Positions 1-11,948 of a DNA stretch of 64,000 nt are shown piece after piece. Source of the DNA: Darksidea phi (Eukaryota; Ascomycota; Dothideomycetes; Pleosporales; Lentitheciaceae); contig JASJFT010000104.1 of NCBI GenBank assembly GCA_030770425.1, positions 93,325 to 157,324 of the forward strand, read 5' to 3'. How positions within the stretch are numbered: the first letter of the stretch is position 1; each line of letters begins with the position of its first letter. Position numbers and translations under genes: made by a program. Under the pieces are notes generated by a model. It made no database searches. It worked only from the letters and a program-made list of their open reading frames with translations, and was not told where the DNA came from.

Positions 1-3000
1 TATGCGAGCTATCCTCCGGAGGCGACGAGCGGCATCTTCAACCGCAGCATCTTCTGGTGGATAAATTCGCTGCTGCGACGGGGCTTCTCGAACTTGCTTC
101 TAATCGACGATCTGTACGTGCTGGATAAGCATCTGCGGTCGGATCGCTTGCACAATCTACTTTCAGCAGCGTATGAACGAGGTGAACTATCCCGACTATA
201 TGCTTGGTACATCTACTTATGAGATCGACGCAGGGAGAAAGAGACATGAATCTCTACTGGCGGTTACATTCAAGACGCTAAAATGGACTTTACTGGCTGC
301 GGCGCTCCCGCGCATGTGTTTGACGGTATTTGTCTTCTGTCAGCCGTTCCTAATTGAGAGGGCAATTCACTTGGCAAATGAGCCAGTGACCGGCGAGTCG
401 ACTAACTTCGGGTACGGTATGATTGGCGCGTACGCGCTCGTCTATGTTGGCATCGCAGTAAGTCGGCAACAACGACCTGTAGGCCAAAACAGTCGTTTGA
501 TGTGAATTGACGCGTGGGACAGGTATCGATGGGCCAGTACCAGCAGATGACTTACCGTGCCATCACTATGGCGCGTGGCGGGCTAGTATCGATGCTGTAC
601 GGCAAGACAACGGAAGTGAGCAGCACGGCAGTAGACGCGACAGCGTCCCTGACCCTAATGAACGCGGACATCGAACGCATCTACACAGGGTGGCAGACAA
701 TGCATGAGATCTGGGCGAACACGATTGAAATCGGTATTGCAATGTTCCTCCTGGAGAGGCAGCTGGGGATTGCATGCACCATTCCTATAGGTGTAGCTCT
801 AATATCCCTCCTCGGATCGCTTGGTGCTACTAGCCTGGTCATGGCTCGTCAAGCACTCTGGTTGCAAGCCATTGAGCGACGCATTGGTGCCACTTCCGCC
901 GCCCTGGCCGCGATGAAGGGTGTCAAGATGTGCGGCCTGACGGATAGCTTGCTAAAGAATCTGCACCAGCTCCGCGTCGACGAGATGCGCATTGCCCGTA
1001 AATTCCGTCTTCTGCTGATCTGGAACCTCGCGTTCGGTGAGTAGCTCCTATGCTCTCCAACTCATGTTCCCTAATCCATCCACACACTCTCATGCGCCGA
1101 CGCTAACTACAAACAGCGTGGCTCGCACCCGTCATTGCCCCCATCCTCACATTCGCAGCGTACTCGTCTATTGCCAAGAAAGGTGGTAACCACACCACGC
1201 TAGATGTATCGCGAGTCTTCACTTCGCTCTCGCTGTTTGCTCTTCTACAGCAGCCCTTGGGCTCGCTAGTCATGTCGCTAGCTACCTTCATGGGTGCGGT
1301 AGGGAGCTTCGGCCGCATTCAAGCCTTCCTAGATGCGGATGATCACGAGGATTTCCGAGAAGGGCCGCTAGGCAACACGCCATCCACGAAGTCCATGACC
1401 TTCATGAAGGGAACTGCCAGCAGAAGTTCCTCACTGCTCTTCGGCACCGATGGCGAAAAGGGCGAAAAGAGCGAAAAGACCGATGTCATCACAGCCATCC
1501 GAGAGATGTATCCAGAGCTACCCCGCGAGGCCTTCAGAGTGTGCTATGGCAGCTTTGGTTGGGACAAGGCGAAAGAGCCCATTGTCCGGGGGGTAAACCT
1601 TATCATTCCTCCTGGGAAGCTAACAATAATTGTAGGGCCCGTAGGTTGTGGCAAGTCCACTCTTCTCAAAGCGCTACTTGGAGAAGTGCCCGTCGCAAAA
1701 GGCGACGTCTCGATACCTTACCACAGCATTGGCTATTGTGACCAAACGCCCTGGCATATGAATGGGACCATTCGGAGTAGCGTCTTAGGCTTTTCTGAGT
1801 TTGACCAACAGTGGTATGATACCGTCATTCGAGCCTGCGCCCTTAGCGTAGACCTGTCGCAGATGCCGCAAGGGGATCAAACTAAGATTGGTACCAAAGG
1901 TGTCGCGTTAAGTGGCGGGCAAAGTCAACGTATTGCAAGTGCCTCCGAAGCCCTCTACTCCCCTTATTGCTTGCTAAGCACTCTTCTCTAGGCATTAGCC
2001 AGAACTATATACGCTAGGAAGAGTCTCGTCATTCTAGATGATATATTCAGCGGCCTCGATCGAGACACTGAAAACCACGTGTTCCATAATCTCTTAGGGC
2101 AAGATGGGCTGTTCCGCCGGTACCGAACCACCGTGGTTATGGCGTCCTCAGCCAGTAAGTCTATACATCCCAATCCACTTCGTGCTCTTACATATTTTGC
2201 AGTTACGCGCATTCCTTACGCGGATCAAATTGTTGCTCTTGATTCTACCGGAAAAATAGTCGAACAAGGCATCTTCGAGGAGCTGAATGCAGCCGGAGGA
2301 TATGTGTCCAGATTTAACCTCCCCCAGCCAGACTGGTTTTTTAACCCCAAAGCAAGCGAAGAACTCGTACAATACCGTACCGAACCCATCAGAAAGAGCA
2401 AGTTATCGACCGAGGAAATAGAAGCAAGGGCTAGCCGACAGACAGGTGATTTGAAGATATATGCATACTACGCCAAGTCAGTTGGGTGGCTTCCATTTTT
2501 AATCTTCATTGTCGCTATTGGTGCCTTCGTATTTTGCTATTCATTCCCAAGTATGTCCTTCCTTAGTAGGTACCCTGTTTCAAGCTTACAGATGATTAGA
2601 TATATGGGTGAAATGGTGGGCGAGTTCTAACGCCAAGGACCCCAACGCTCGACTGGGGTACTACCTCGGTGTCTACGTGGTATTGGGCGTCTTTTCAATC
2701 TTGGGCCTTATGTTCGGCGCCTGGTAAGCCCGTCTCGACTAGCTTGCTAGACCTGATCTGACTTAAAAATAGGCAAATGCTTCTTGTCATGATTCCGAAG
2801 TCAGGCGAACACTTCCACTTCAAGCTGCTAAATACCGTTCTAAGGTGAGTTCCTGGCCTCCTTCACCACAATCACACTAACGCTTTCAGCGCCCCAATGT
2901 CGTTCTTCGCCAGTACAGACATCGGCATCACGTTGAACCGCTTCAGCCAAGATCTACAACTAATCGACATGGAGCTTCCTTTGGCAACCATCAACACGTT

Positions 3001-4495
3001 GGCGAGTAAGTTTGCATGTTCCAAAGGCGCATACACTGACGCTTACTGTCCTGCTAGCACTCCTTCTTTGCATCGCGCAAATGGCCCTAATAGGCGTCGC
3101 ATCTGCTTTTTCCGCAATTGGCTTTCCGGTTTTTTTGTTTTTGGTCTACCTGATCCAGAAGTTTTATCTTCGCACTTCCCGCCAGCTTCGATTTCTCGAC
3201 ATTGAAGCCAAGTCGCCGCTTTATGCACAGTTCTTTGAATGCCTCAACGGTATTACAACGATTCGAGCCTTTGGCTGGCAACATCAGCTTCAGGAGCAGA
3301 ATCTCCGCCTCCTCGACCGGTCCCAACGCCCCTTCTACCTCATGTGGTCAATCCAACGATGGCTCATCGTCCTCCTTGACCTTCTTGTCGCCGCTATGGC
3401 CGTCTTGCTTATTTTGCTTGTTGTTATAATGCGGGGCAAGATGAATGCAGGCTCCGTTGGCGTCGCGATGCTCAACATTATTCTTTTTAGCCAGAGCATC
3501 AAGATGCTAGTAACCTTTTGGACAACACTGGAAACCCAGATCGGCGCTGTAGCCAGGATCAAAGTGTTTACAGAAGAAGCAGTTGCCGAAGACCTTCCGG
3601 AGAAAAAGGACATTCCACCCCAGGACTGGCCTCTCCAGGGTAGCATCACGTTTAAAAACGTGACTGCTGCATATCGGTCAGTTATCGCTTTAGTGCTGCG
3701 GTGGGAACCTCAGCTAATCTGGTTGAATAGTGAGAATGAGCCTGTGGTTAAGAATGTCTCCCTGAGTATCAAAGCCGGCGAGAAGGTTGGCATTTGTGGA
3801 AGAACTGGGAGGTATGTGTTGGCATGCTACCTTAAAGCTTAATACTACAAGAACTGACACTCGTTCACTGTAGTGGGAAGAGCTCTCTCATCCAAACTAT
3901 CTTCCGCATGGTCGAGCTCACCGACGGCCTGATCACCGTTGATGGCCTTGACCTCTCGAAGATCTGCCGCCAGGAAATCCGAGCGCGGCTTGTTGGTGTG
4001 CCGCAGGAGCCATGCTTCCTTACTGGGACCGTGCGCTTGAACGCAGACCCCACGGACGTGTCTTCGGACTTGGGCATCGTGGAGGCCCTTAAAGCCGTGC
4101 AGCTATGGAGCGTGATCAAGGAGAAAGGCGGGCTCGACGCAGATTTTGACAGCGTGCACCTCAGCCATGGACAGCGGCAACTGTTCTGCCTGGCGCGGGC
4201 GATGCTTCGGCCGAGTCGCATCTTGGTTCTAGACGAGGCAACGAGCAGCATCGACGCTAGGACGGACGAGGTTATGCAGCGTGTCATCCGGGAGAAGTTT
4301 GCTCAGCACACGATCATCGCAGTTGCGCACAAGCTCGAGACGATTACAGATTTCGATCGCGTAGTTGTGCTGGAGAAGGGAGAGGTTGCAGAGGTGGGTG
4401 AGCCGTATGAGCTCTTAGAGCAGAGGGGTAGTTGGTTTGGTCAGCTCTACTGGAGTTCAGAGGGGGGAAAAGAAAATGACGAGGGCGAGAGCTGA
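1..4495 (+). CDS. ABC multidrug transporter, ABCC type (5' end outside the window)
   Basis: Full-size ABC exporter in the order membrane domain, nucleotide-binding domain (NBD), membrane domain, NBD; such proteins pump drugs, conjugates or metabolites across the plasma or vacuolar membrane. Twelve exons (1-181, 234-457, 523-1036, 1117-1934, 1992-2154, 2203-2550, 2600-2723, 2773-2844, 2890-3005, 3058-3676, 3731-3811, 3874-4495) join into one open frame of 1293 residues with no start codon. NBD1 shows Walker A GPVGCGKS near residue 481, signature LSGGQ and Walker B ending ILDD, with Asp where the catalytic Glu normally sits. NBD2 shows GRTGSGKS near residue 1082, LSHGQ and [12 protein letters not shown]. 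One canonical and one degenerate ATP site is typical of ABCC proteins. The intron at 1935-1991 is GC-AG. The substrate cannot be read from the sequence. Confidence 0.93.
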
Positions 4496-5205
4496 ATGTT
4501 AAGAGGTAATATTCTGTTTGGTTTGGTGGCTTCTGAGATGGGAAAGCATCTTCTTTTGCGTTATGCTATTCCTGTGGGCTGTGCCGCATACTTGTCCATT
4601 GGATTTACTCTATCGACAAGGCTTTACCTCTTCTACGCTTCCTACTGTAGTTGCTCTTTGAGGTAGATTTTGTAGAGCTTGTTGCATTATCGTAACTCTT
4701 AATTTTTACTAAGGTTACAGTCGCTATCTCGTTGCACTCACAGGACTTTCATTTGGTAGATTTAGTAGTATGACCTACCATGTGAACACCATCACATTCG
4801 AAATATCTTCAATTTAAAACGAGCGCCTGCTTTTGCCTTCCATTACCTCTAGCACAATATAATATATATGCCACTTGTAGCACTGCAGAATTATCCTCGG
4901 GAAGTTCTCGTCGCCAATTAGAAATGCATTTACGATGATGAGGATGTGGAGCCAGGCTATGAGCGCTGCTCAAGACAGGTATACTTTTAGACGATGTCGC
5001 AAACTTCCAGACTGATAAGTTTATTATCACTTGTAGCATTTGCGTCAGTAAATGGAGTGTTACCACTTCCCGTCTCGTTGATCCAACGATCTCATTCGAC
5101 TCCCAACTACTAAATCCTTGCAGATCACACTGCTTCCTGATTACTACGTCGCCGGCCGCCACGCATTCACCAGCATCTACATACTCACGGCGCCTACTGA
5201 TTGCT
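4496..5205. other. intergenic, two convergent 3' ends
   Basis: Lies between the end of the ABC transporter and the end of the oppositely oriented hydrolase. I see no coding pattern, repeat or RNA gene in it. Confidence 0.5.
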
Positions 5206-6241
5206 TCATCCCGTCAAGAAGTCTCCAACAATCTCCATATATCTCTCTCGCTCTTCCCAATGCGCCATATGGCTCGACGACTCGAATTCCACCCACTTCA
5301 CTTTTGAAATATTGTCAAACCATGGCTTGATACAAATATCTTGCACCTCGTCGTATCGACCATTCGTGAGCAATACAGGCACATCTATAAGATGCGCCTT
5401 AGACCACCCTTCCCATGTGCGCAACGAGCCAATTACGGTAAACTCTGAAGGGCCTTGCCTAGGTCTTCTGTTAGCGGACTTTTACAGAGAAAGCACGTGT
5501 GAATGCCATTAAAGGAGTCACTTACATGGTCATGTATACCGTCGGATCATCCGCCAAATTCGTGAATGAATCTTGCAGAGGCTGCGGAAACGGATCAAGC
5601 CGACACACATGACGCTGCAACCAGACTGCCGATGCGTTCTGATATTCGGGGCTGTCGTAATCTCCTCTCCTTTCCGAGTCTTCAATCGTTTTCCTCACAT
5701 CTTCCGGCAACTCCTTCAGCAGCGCTTGAGTGCCCTTAACGTACAAAGACATATCGCTAGGCCCACTCGCAATGACCAATTTCTTCAGGCCCTTAGGCCG
5801 ACGAGCAGCGTACGCTCCAGCAAGCATTCCTCCCCAGCTCTGGCCTAGCACATGAAAGCCATTCGTGCGCAACCCAAGGTGGTCGATCAAATTATCCAGT
5901 TCGTTGATAAATAGATCGACGGTCCAGAAATCTTCGTCTCCCATTTTCTCCCGGAGATGGGTGGATTTGCCGCAGCCGATCTGATCGTAGAAGACAATAG
6001 GCATGTCGTGTTGGACGTAAATATCGATGAAGGAGGAAAGATAGTCATGGCCAGCTCCGGGCCCGCCATGTAGAAGCAGGAGGGCGGGTCGTGGGAGGGA
6101 TGCGTCCCCGATCACATTGTACCAAGTTGATACGGGCTTCTCGATGTTGGGAACATGGAAGGGAGCGCATCCTTCGATGCTTGGGTACTGCAACATAATG
6201 TGCGAGTGAGGATTGAGATTGCGGAGGTGCCGCAGATACAA
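5206..6241 (-). CDS. proline iminopeptidase-like alpha/beta hydrolase
   Basis: Predicted serine hydrolase of the proline iminopeptidase/L-amino-acid amidase type (peptidase family S33), which removes N-terminal residues or hydrolyses amides. Two exons, 5526-6241 and 5206-5458, flank a 67-bp GT-AG intron and give 322 residues. The oxyanion motif LLLHGGPGAGHDY, the nucleophile elbow GQSWGG, an acid in NGRYDEV and the histidine in SSHMAHWE supply a complete triad. The GPSEF segment straight after the splice is usual in this family and supports the join. A second ATG at 6196 (start MLQYPSIEG) matches the usual family N-terminus better and may be the real start, giving 307 residues. No signal peptide is seen, so the enzyme is probably cytosolic. 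Confidence 0.9.
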
Positions 6242-7311
6242 GCGAAATTAGAGCAAGGTGGACGGCACAGGGATATATAAATACTGTTGGGACGCTGTCC
6301 TCGCCGCTCGATGCATATATGGCGTGCCGCTAGGTTTAACAGGGCAGCATTTCGTTGAAATTTCTTACATGCGTTCTGGGGCGAACCTTGTCTTGACTTG
6401 GTGTACACAGCATTTAGCCTGCGGGTAGAATCGTTGGGGTCGCCACACAAAACCCCAGTAAGCGCTGCGAGGCGCTGAACATTTCCTCCAAGAACTGGTG
6501 GGAGTTGTTAATTTGCGCTAAAGCAAAGAAACGCTCTTCAGTCTGCAACGAACGTAATATACTGTCTTGATTTCTTTTAAAGTCATCCTACATTGTAAAA
6601 TGACTGAATAACTTTCTAGAAGTGGACTGTATATGGTATCACGTCAGGTGCGCATCCCTCTGTACGGGCCTCACGTAATCCCCCCGCAACCTAGCATGGA
6701 TCTGGTCGGAGTAAAGTCGGTATCCGCTAGCGGTGTAAAAGGCGTAACGCCCGAAGCTCTCTCGATCGTTGCGATACAGCCACTAGACCTCGGCATCACC
6801 AACGTGAGTTCCACATCCGCAACATGTTTAGCAAAATGAATTTCAGAGGACAACTTTTTTATACTATTTCTCTAGCCACGAGTGCGCTACTGGGGTCTAG
6901 ATTCTCGAGGGCAGGAGACTATCCTAAGCCCAAACTGATGAAGCAGTAAAAAAACCCAATACACATTAATTTCCATTTTGGAAAAAGCAAAATATATCAA
7001 GTTGAACGTAGGTATTCATGTTAACAAGGCGAGAGAAAATAAAAATTCATGTAGGCTCATTACGAGTAAACAAGTCTAGCTAGTAGTTATAGAGCCAAGT
7101 TAATTATACTGTAAGAGAGCATTAAGCGTTACATACAAAGTGGAAAAAAGGCGATACACAGCCAGGTGCCCGGTCAACTTACTCATGATAAAAGTTGGTG
7201 TAAGAGATGTGGATTGGTTTAGGCAGAAGGCCTTCCTATATAGGTACTAGCGCTAGCACAGACCCCAAACAGTGGCCGCGTAGCTACTTCCGCCAAAAAC
7301 TCACACCACAG
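6242..7311. other. intergenic, locally AT-rich
   Basis: No convincing gene. The part from about 6940 to 7160 is clearly richer in A and T than its surroundings, but I recognise no element in it. Confidence 0.4.
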
Positions 7312-7890
7312 AATGGACACTCCACAGCACCCAGGAAATAACTCGCATCAGTAACCGCAAGCACCGAAACCGTTCCGTTTCCTCGACCTCCCTTCAGAGA
7401 TACGAAATGGCGTCTATGCCGCGGCACTCAGGGAGATAACCCAGCCAGTCCATCTCGAATATATCGGATATGCGCAATCGACTTGACGCGGCTATTACGG
7501 GTTGATAGGCGTAAATCGACAGGTCCGTACGGTCCGCAAGCCTATGGAGCTGCACCCGGGGTATCATAGTGTAGGCTGTCTAGACGCAATATATCACCGC
7601 GTATATATGAGATGTGCTGTCTCTGACACAAGACGACATACAAGACGAGCACGACATATCATTGGGGGCAGGTGCATCCCGTCCGGACGGAGGATTACAA
7701 CCTCAAGATTTCGATCAACAGACTTTGGATATATCCATTCGATGCCTGCTGACGTTCGGGCCTCTCCCACAATGCCATCGCTTGCAAGTTGTGTTTAGCA
7801 GAACCCTGCACCCAGTTTGTATTGAGCCGGGTCGGTCATATGATTGGACAGGGAAGAGAAAACGATGGGGGAGGATATTTGCATTCACCT
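7312..7890 (+). pseudogene. decayed F-box-like (2EXR-type) gene
   Basis: An ATG at 7312 opens a short frame broken by TAA after 13 codons. The same frame continues with FRFLDLPSEIRNGVYAAAL, the hallmark of fungal F-box-like/2EXR proteins (Phe-x-x-LP-x-EIR-x-x-(I/V)-Y). Further downstream come LIGVNRQVRT, the usual 'L-x-x-VNRQ-(I/V)-R' segment of the family, and ISIRCLLTFGPLPQCHRLQV in another frame. Stops and frame changes between these blocks mean no full protein can be made. It may still be a fragment of a multi-exon gene, but the early stop lacks suitable splice sites around it. Confidence 0.6.
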
Positions 7891-8236
7891 AGGAGAAACC
7901 GCACCTCGTTGTTTATGGAATAGGAGATATGGATGTAAAGTGGGAGTGGGTGCAGCAGTATAGGCGTTTAGTAGTGGTACGTCGGCCGGTGAACTCGGTT
8001 CGGATACCGGATCGAATTGTATCGTTAGTACTGAGGTTGCTATCCTCTCTTCACGGATAGCATGGCGATTGCTTCTTTGATAGATGATAATTATTCCATT
8101 GTTGGGTTATACCCGTGTGGCTTTGCCAAGCGGGTAGCTATCCAAAATCAGCCATGAGGCTCGGGACGTTGCGCCACGGCACGCGCCACGCCCCCCTGAG
8201 GCTCTGGTCGTTGCCCGCGGCATGCGGTACGCCCTC
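7891..8236. other. intergenic
   Basis: Nothing recognisable. A weaker extension of the dispersed repeat (a GAGGCTCGGG-like motif) begins near 8155. Confidence 0.35.
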
Positions 8237-8392
8237 TTTTATGAGGCTCGGGCAGTCATGCCGTGACGCCTCAGGCAATGACTGTAGCTCCCTTCTTGCG
8301 TTTCAAGGTATTCGGGACGAATTACCTTTTAGTATCATCTTTTTGGGTTATTCCGCGAGTCTGACGACGCGATGGCTGCTACTCATCCGACG
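8237..8392 (+). repeat. dispersed repeat, copy 1
   Basis: About 155 bp that recur at 34541-34694 in the same orientation. Shared blocks include ATGAGGCTCGGG, GCAGTCATGCCGTGACG, GTTTCAAGGTATTCGGGACG, GGGTTATTCCGCGAGT and GACGACGCGATGGCTGCTAC. A 9-base AGTATCATC block is present only in this copy. No coding capacity is apparent. Copy 2 sits among transposon relics, so this is most likely the remnant of a non-autonomous element. Confidence 0.75.
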
Positions 8393-8916
8393 GTGATCTA
8401 AAGTAAATTTGTAACTTACCTATAGGAATGACGAAAGCCGAGCGGCACGGTGAGATGAAAAATTTGGCAAGCGGGATGAAATGAAGTAATCCTTAGCCTT
8501 CGTAATGTTTGTTGGATGCGGGAAACAAGGCAGCACGCCAGTTCGTAATGAACATCACGCTAAGGCCCAAAACGGCAGCTGGGAGCTAGAAGCGCCATTT
8601 TGCGGGGGAAAGCTCCCACGACACGCCTCCATCTGCAGCGCACAAGACACCGAACGGCGCGGCAACCGTATTGCTCGGGCAAGCTGACCCCCCCATCCAG
8701 TAAAGTGCCATTTGGCGGTTCACTATCCGGTGCGCAGGGACATCAGCCACCTACGTTGTTCCGCGACCGCCGCCTTTTTCCGTGAAATGGCCGGGTTTCT
8801 TTGTGCTCCGTGCAATACGATGGCGGGTGAGCGCTGCTTAAAGGCCCCATGCGGGCGCAGCCTTTCTGCATGCGGAGGATTTCCTGGGTCGCTCTACGGC
8901 ACTTGGTCAACCCATT
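8393..8916. other. upstream region of the trehalase
   Basis: GC-rich non-coding stretch leading to the GH37 start. Short open frames exist but none resembles a protein family. I cannot point to a definite promoter element. Confidence 0.35.
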
Positions 8917-11031
8917 ATGAAGGTCTCAAAAGCTTCCATGGCCTCGGCTTTGTCTGCCATCGTGCCATTGGCGACGGCACTGTATGAGAACGGATCTGTG
9001 ATTGCGCCTTGCGACTCGCCCATCTACTGTTATGGGGATCTGCTGCACGAAATCGAGCTCGCGCGGCCGTTCGAGGACTCGAAGACATTCGTGGATCTGT
9101 AGGTCGCATCAGCTATCGAGGCGCACGAGGAAGGCTAATGGAACAACAGACCAACGATCAAACCTCTAAATGAAGTCCTCGAAGCATTCCGCCAGCTCGA
9201 GCGACCAATTCAGAATAACACAGCCTTAAATGACTTCCTATCAGAGTACTTCGGAGAGGCTGGGAGCGAGCTCGAGCCGGTGCCCACCGATGAGCTAGAG
9301 ACGCAGCCTGACTTTCTCGACAATATCAACAGCACCACTATCGCCGAGTTTGTTTCCAAGGTCATTGACATCTGGCCTGATCTGACACGACGGTATGCTG
9401 GTCCCGGCAACTGCACGGACTGTGTTAACTCATTTATTCCCGTTAATCGCACGTTCGTGGTAGCTGGCGGTCGCTTCCGGGAGCCGTACTACTGGGATTC
9501 TTTCTGGATCATCGAAGGGCTTTTGCGCACCAAAGGTTCCTTTACACAAATCGCCGAGAATATCATCGAGAATTTCCTAGACTTTGTGGAAAATTTCGGC
9601 TTCGTTCCGAATGGCGCTCGTCTGTATTACTTGAACCGATCGCAGCCGCCGCTTCTCACCCAGATGGTACGCATTTACGTGGAATACACGCAGAATTACA
9701 CCATCTTGGAAAGGGCATTGCCGTTGCTCGAAAAAGAGCACAATTTTTGGGTCAATAACCGAACAGTAACCATTGAGCGCAGTGGTCGCAACTACAGTTT
9801 GGTGAGTTTGCAAACAATCTCATACGCGATATGACGCTCACAAGTTTAGAACCACTACGCCGTCTCCAACACGCAGCCGCGTCCAGAATCCTACTACGAA
9901 GATTACGTGACAGCTAATAATGCGTCATACTATAACGAACAAGGTGAGATCTTCAACGCGACCCATTCGCTCAACGAGACCGAAATGGCCCAACTCTACG
10001 CCAACCTAGCCTCTGGGGCTGAGAGCGGCTGGGATTACTCGTCGCGCTGGCTCAAAAACCCCAACGATGCCGTCTCAGATACCTTCTTCCCCTTGCGATC
10101 GCTTAACACGGTCAATACTCTCCCGGTCGATTTGAACTCGATTCTGTACTACAATGAGATTACTATCGCCGATTTCTACAAGCGTGCAGGCAATGCTACA
10201 GCTGCCGCCGCGTGGGCAAAACTCGCTGCAGACCGAAGCGATGCGATGACCGCGCTACTCTGGGATCCCGAGCACTTCAGCTACTTCGACTACAACCTCA
10301 CGGCTGGGGCGAAGAACATCTACATGCTCGCAGACAACACAACCGTACGCGATGATCTCCCCGGCGCACCCGAAGGCCAGCAAGTCTTCTTCCACCTTGC
10401 GCAATTCTACCCCTTCTGGACGGGGGCAGCGCCCGACATGATCAAAAACGACCCCAGCGCCATCCGCCGCGCCTACGCTCGCATCGACGAGCTGCTCGAG
10501 AACAGGGCCGGCTCCATCGCTGCTACCAACATCCAGACAGGCCAACAGTGGGACGAGCCGAACGTGTGGCCCCCGCTCGTCCACATCCTCATGCAAGGCC
10601 TCATCAATACGCCCCTCGAGACATCCACATCCGGCGACAACCAGACGACGGAAGATTACATCTGGACGCAAGATCTTGCACTCCGCCTCGCGCAGCGCTA
10701 CGTCGACGCTACATTCTGCACCTGGCGCGTTACGGGTGGCGCTACGTCGGATACGCCGCAGTTGATGGGCGCTGAGGGCAACGGCACCATGTTTGAGAAG
10801 TATTCTGATGAGTCCACGAATGCTAGGGGAGGTGGCGGCGAGTATACGGTTGTGGAGGGGTTTGGCTGGACTAATGGCGTGCTTATTTGGGCGGCGGATC
10901 AGTTTGGTCAGCAGTTGACCACGCCAGATTGTGGGGATATTACGGCGGTGGATATTCCGGATAAGAAGCGGAAGAGGAATGCTGTGCATTTGGCTAAGAG
11001 AGATGCGCAGTGGGTGAAGATGTTTAATTAG
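8917..11031 (+). CDS. secreted acid-type trehalase, glycoside hydrolase family 37
   Basis: Hydrolyses alpha,alpha-trehalose to two glucose molecules. Exons 8917-9098, 9150-9801 and 9850-11031 (introns of 51 and 48 bp) give 671 residues. The N-terminus carries a hydrophobic segment (ASALSAIVPLATAL) expected to act as a secretion signal. Family signature 1 appears as AGGRFREPYYWDSFW near residue 188 and signature 2 as QQWDEPNVWPP. Many N-x-T/S sites (NNTA, NSTT, NRTF, NYTI, NATH) fit a glycosylated extracellular or cell-wall enzyme. The first residue of signature 1 is Ala rather than the usual Pro, and the second signature has NVW where G-W-A is common. Neither alters the expected catalytic acids. 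The last 25 residues are strongly basic (KKRKRN). Confidence 0.93.
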
Positions 11032-11450
11032 AGCGGTGGGTTGGTAGCTGTGGTGTAGCTCTTGCGGTTGCAAACTATGCTGTATGCTTATTGAGCATAT
11101 GAATGTTCAACGTCATGAGTGCGCTCGCATTCCTCAAGTTTGTACCGTCTTGCGCGATTTGTTTTGATCAAGCTGACATATCACCATTTTTGTCAAATTA
11201 TCATCGCCCACGTAGCATATATACTACAGTTCTACCCCGCAAGATACGCACTACGCTCGAACTACTATTTTTCAATTATCACAGTTTGACTCGTTCACAG
11301 CCTTGATAGATAGGATACCAAATAGCAGCCCGCCTCGGGAACACATGCTTCATCACTCCTCTCTACATCCAGAAGATTTGCTCCAGTGTATACCTCTCAG
11401 TAGTGCCTTGATATCGCCTACCCCTGAACTAGCCCACGCACAACACACGC
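11032..11450. other. intergenic, convergent 3' ends
   Basis: Between the trehalase stop and the stop of the cysteine-rich gene. No gene, repeat or RNA recognised. Confidence 0.45.
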
Positions 11451-11948
11451 TTACCCCGTGTACGCATAGCACCAGTTCAACCCCTTACAACCCTACACAG
11501 CCATCAGTCTCTGCTCCGAAGCACCCCAGGCACGGCTCAACTTACATTGCCCATCTCGCTGCTAAATTTTTGACACGTCGTCATCATGCAGATCTTATCA
11601 CAGCCCCAGGCATTGAACGGGCAATAGTCCTACACCAAGCATAATTAGCCTCGACGTTTAAAAAGCCCTGAGAGGAAAATTAACGCCGCGTACCCTCATG
11701 CATATCTTGTACGAGTTGTCACACCAGCCATCGCCAGACCCGGCCATTTGCGGAGCCGCGTTGGGGAAGGCTGCGTCGATGGTCGTGCCCGTGGGACTGG
11801 TGGTGTTGTTGTTGGTGTCTGCGGGTGTGGGCGCGGGTGCGGTGGTGTTGGCGGGATCGAGTTCGGTTGCGAGGGCCGTCGGGGCTTGGGCAATGGGCGA
11901 GGTGGTGGTTAGAGCCGCGAGGGCGGAGAGCAACAGGATCAGCTTCAT
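11451..11948 (-). CDS. small secreted protein with eight cysteines
   Basis: Function unknown. The first exon (11694-11948) encodes a clear signal peptide (MKLILLLSALAALTTTSPIA) followed by a Thr/Pro/Ala-rich linker and two cysteines. Keeping the frame open with good GT-AG borders adds exon 11546-11629 (intron 64 bp, branch-like GGCTAAT) and exon 11451-11492 (intron 53 bp, canonical GTAAGT donor). The resulting protein has 126 residues. All eight cysteines lie in the last 54 residues, within blocks such as WCDNSYKICMR, YCPFNAWGCDKICMMTTC and NGCKGLNWCY. An even cysteine count created only after splicing, plus phase-perfect joins, argues that the model is right. Such proteins are often effector candidates or antimicrobial-like, but no family is recognised and no role should be assumed. 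Confidence 0.75.

Noticed and set aside
10255..11073. 272-codon minus-strand frame opposite the trehalase
   Set aside because: Antisense shadow of a GC-rich gene with clear GH37 motifs on the plus strand.
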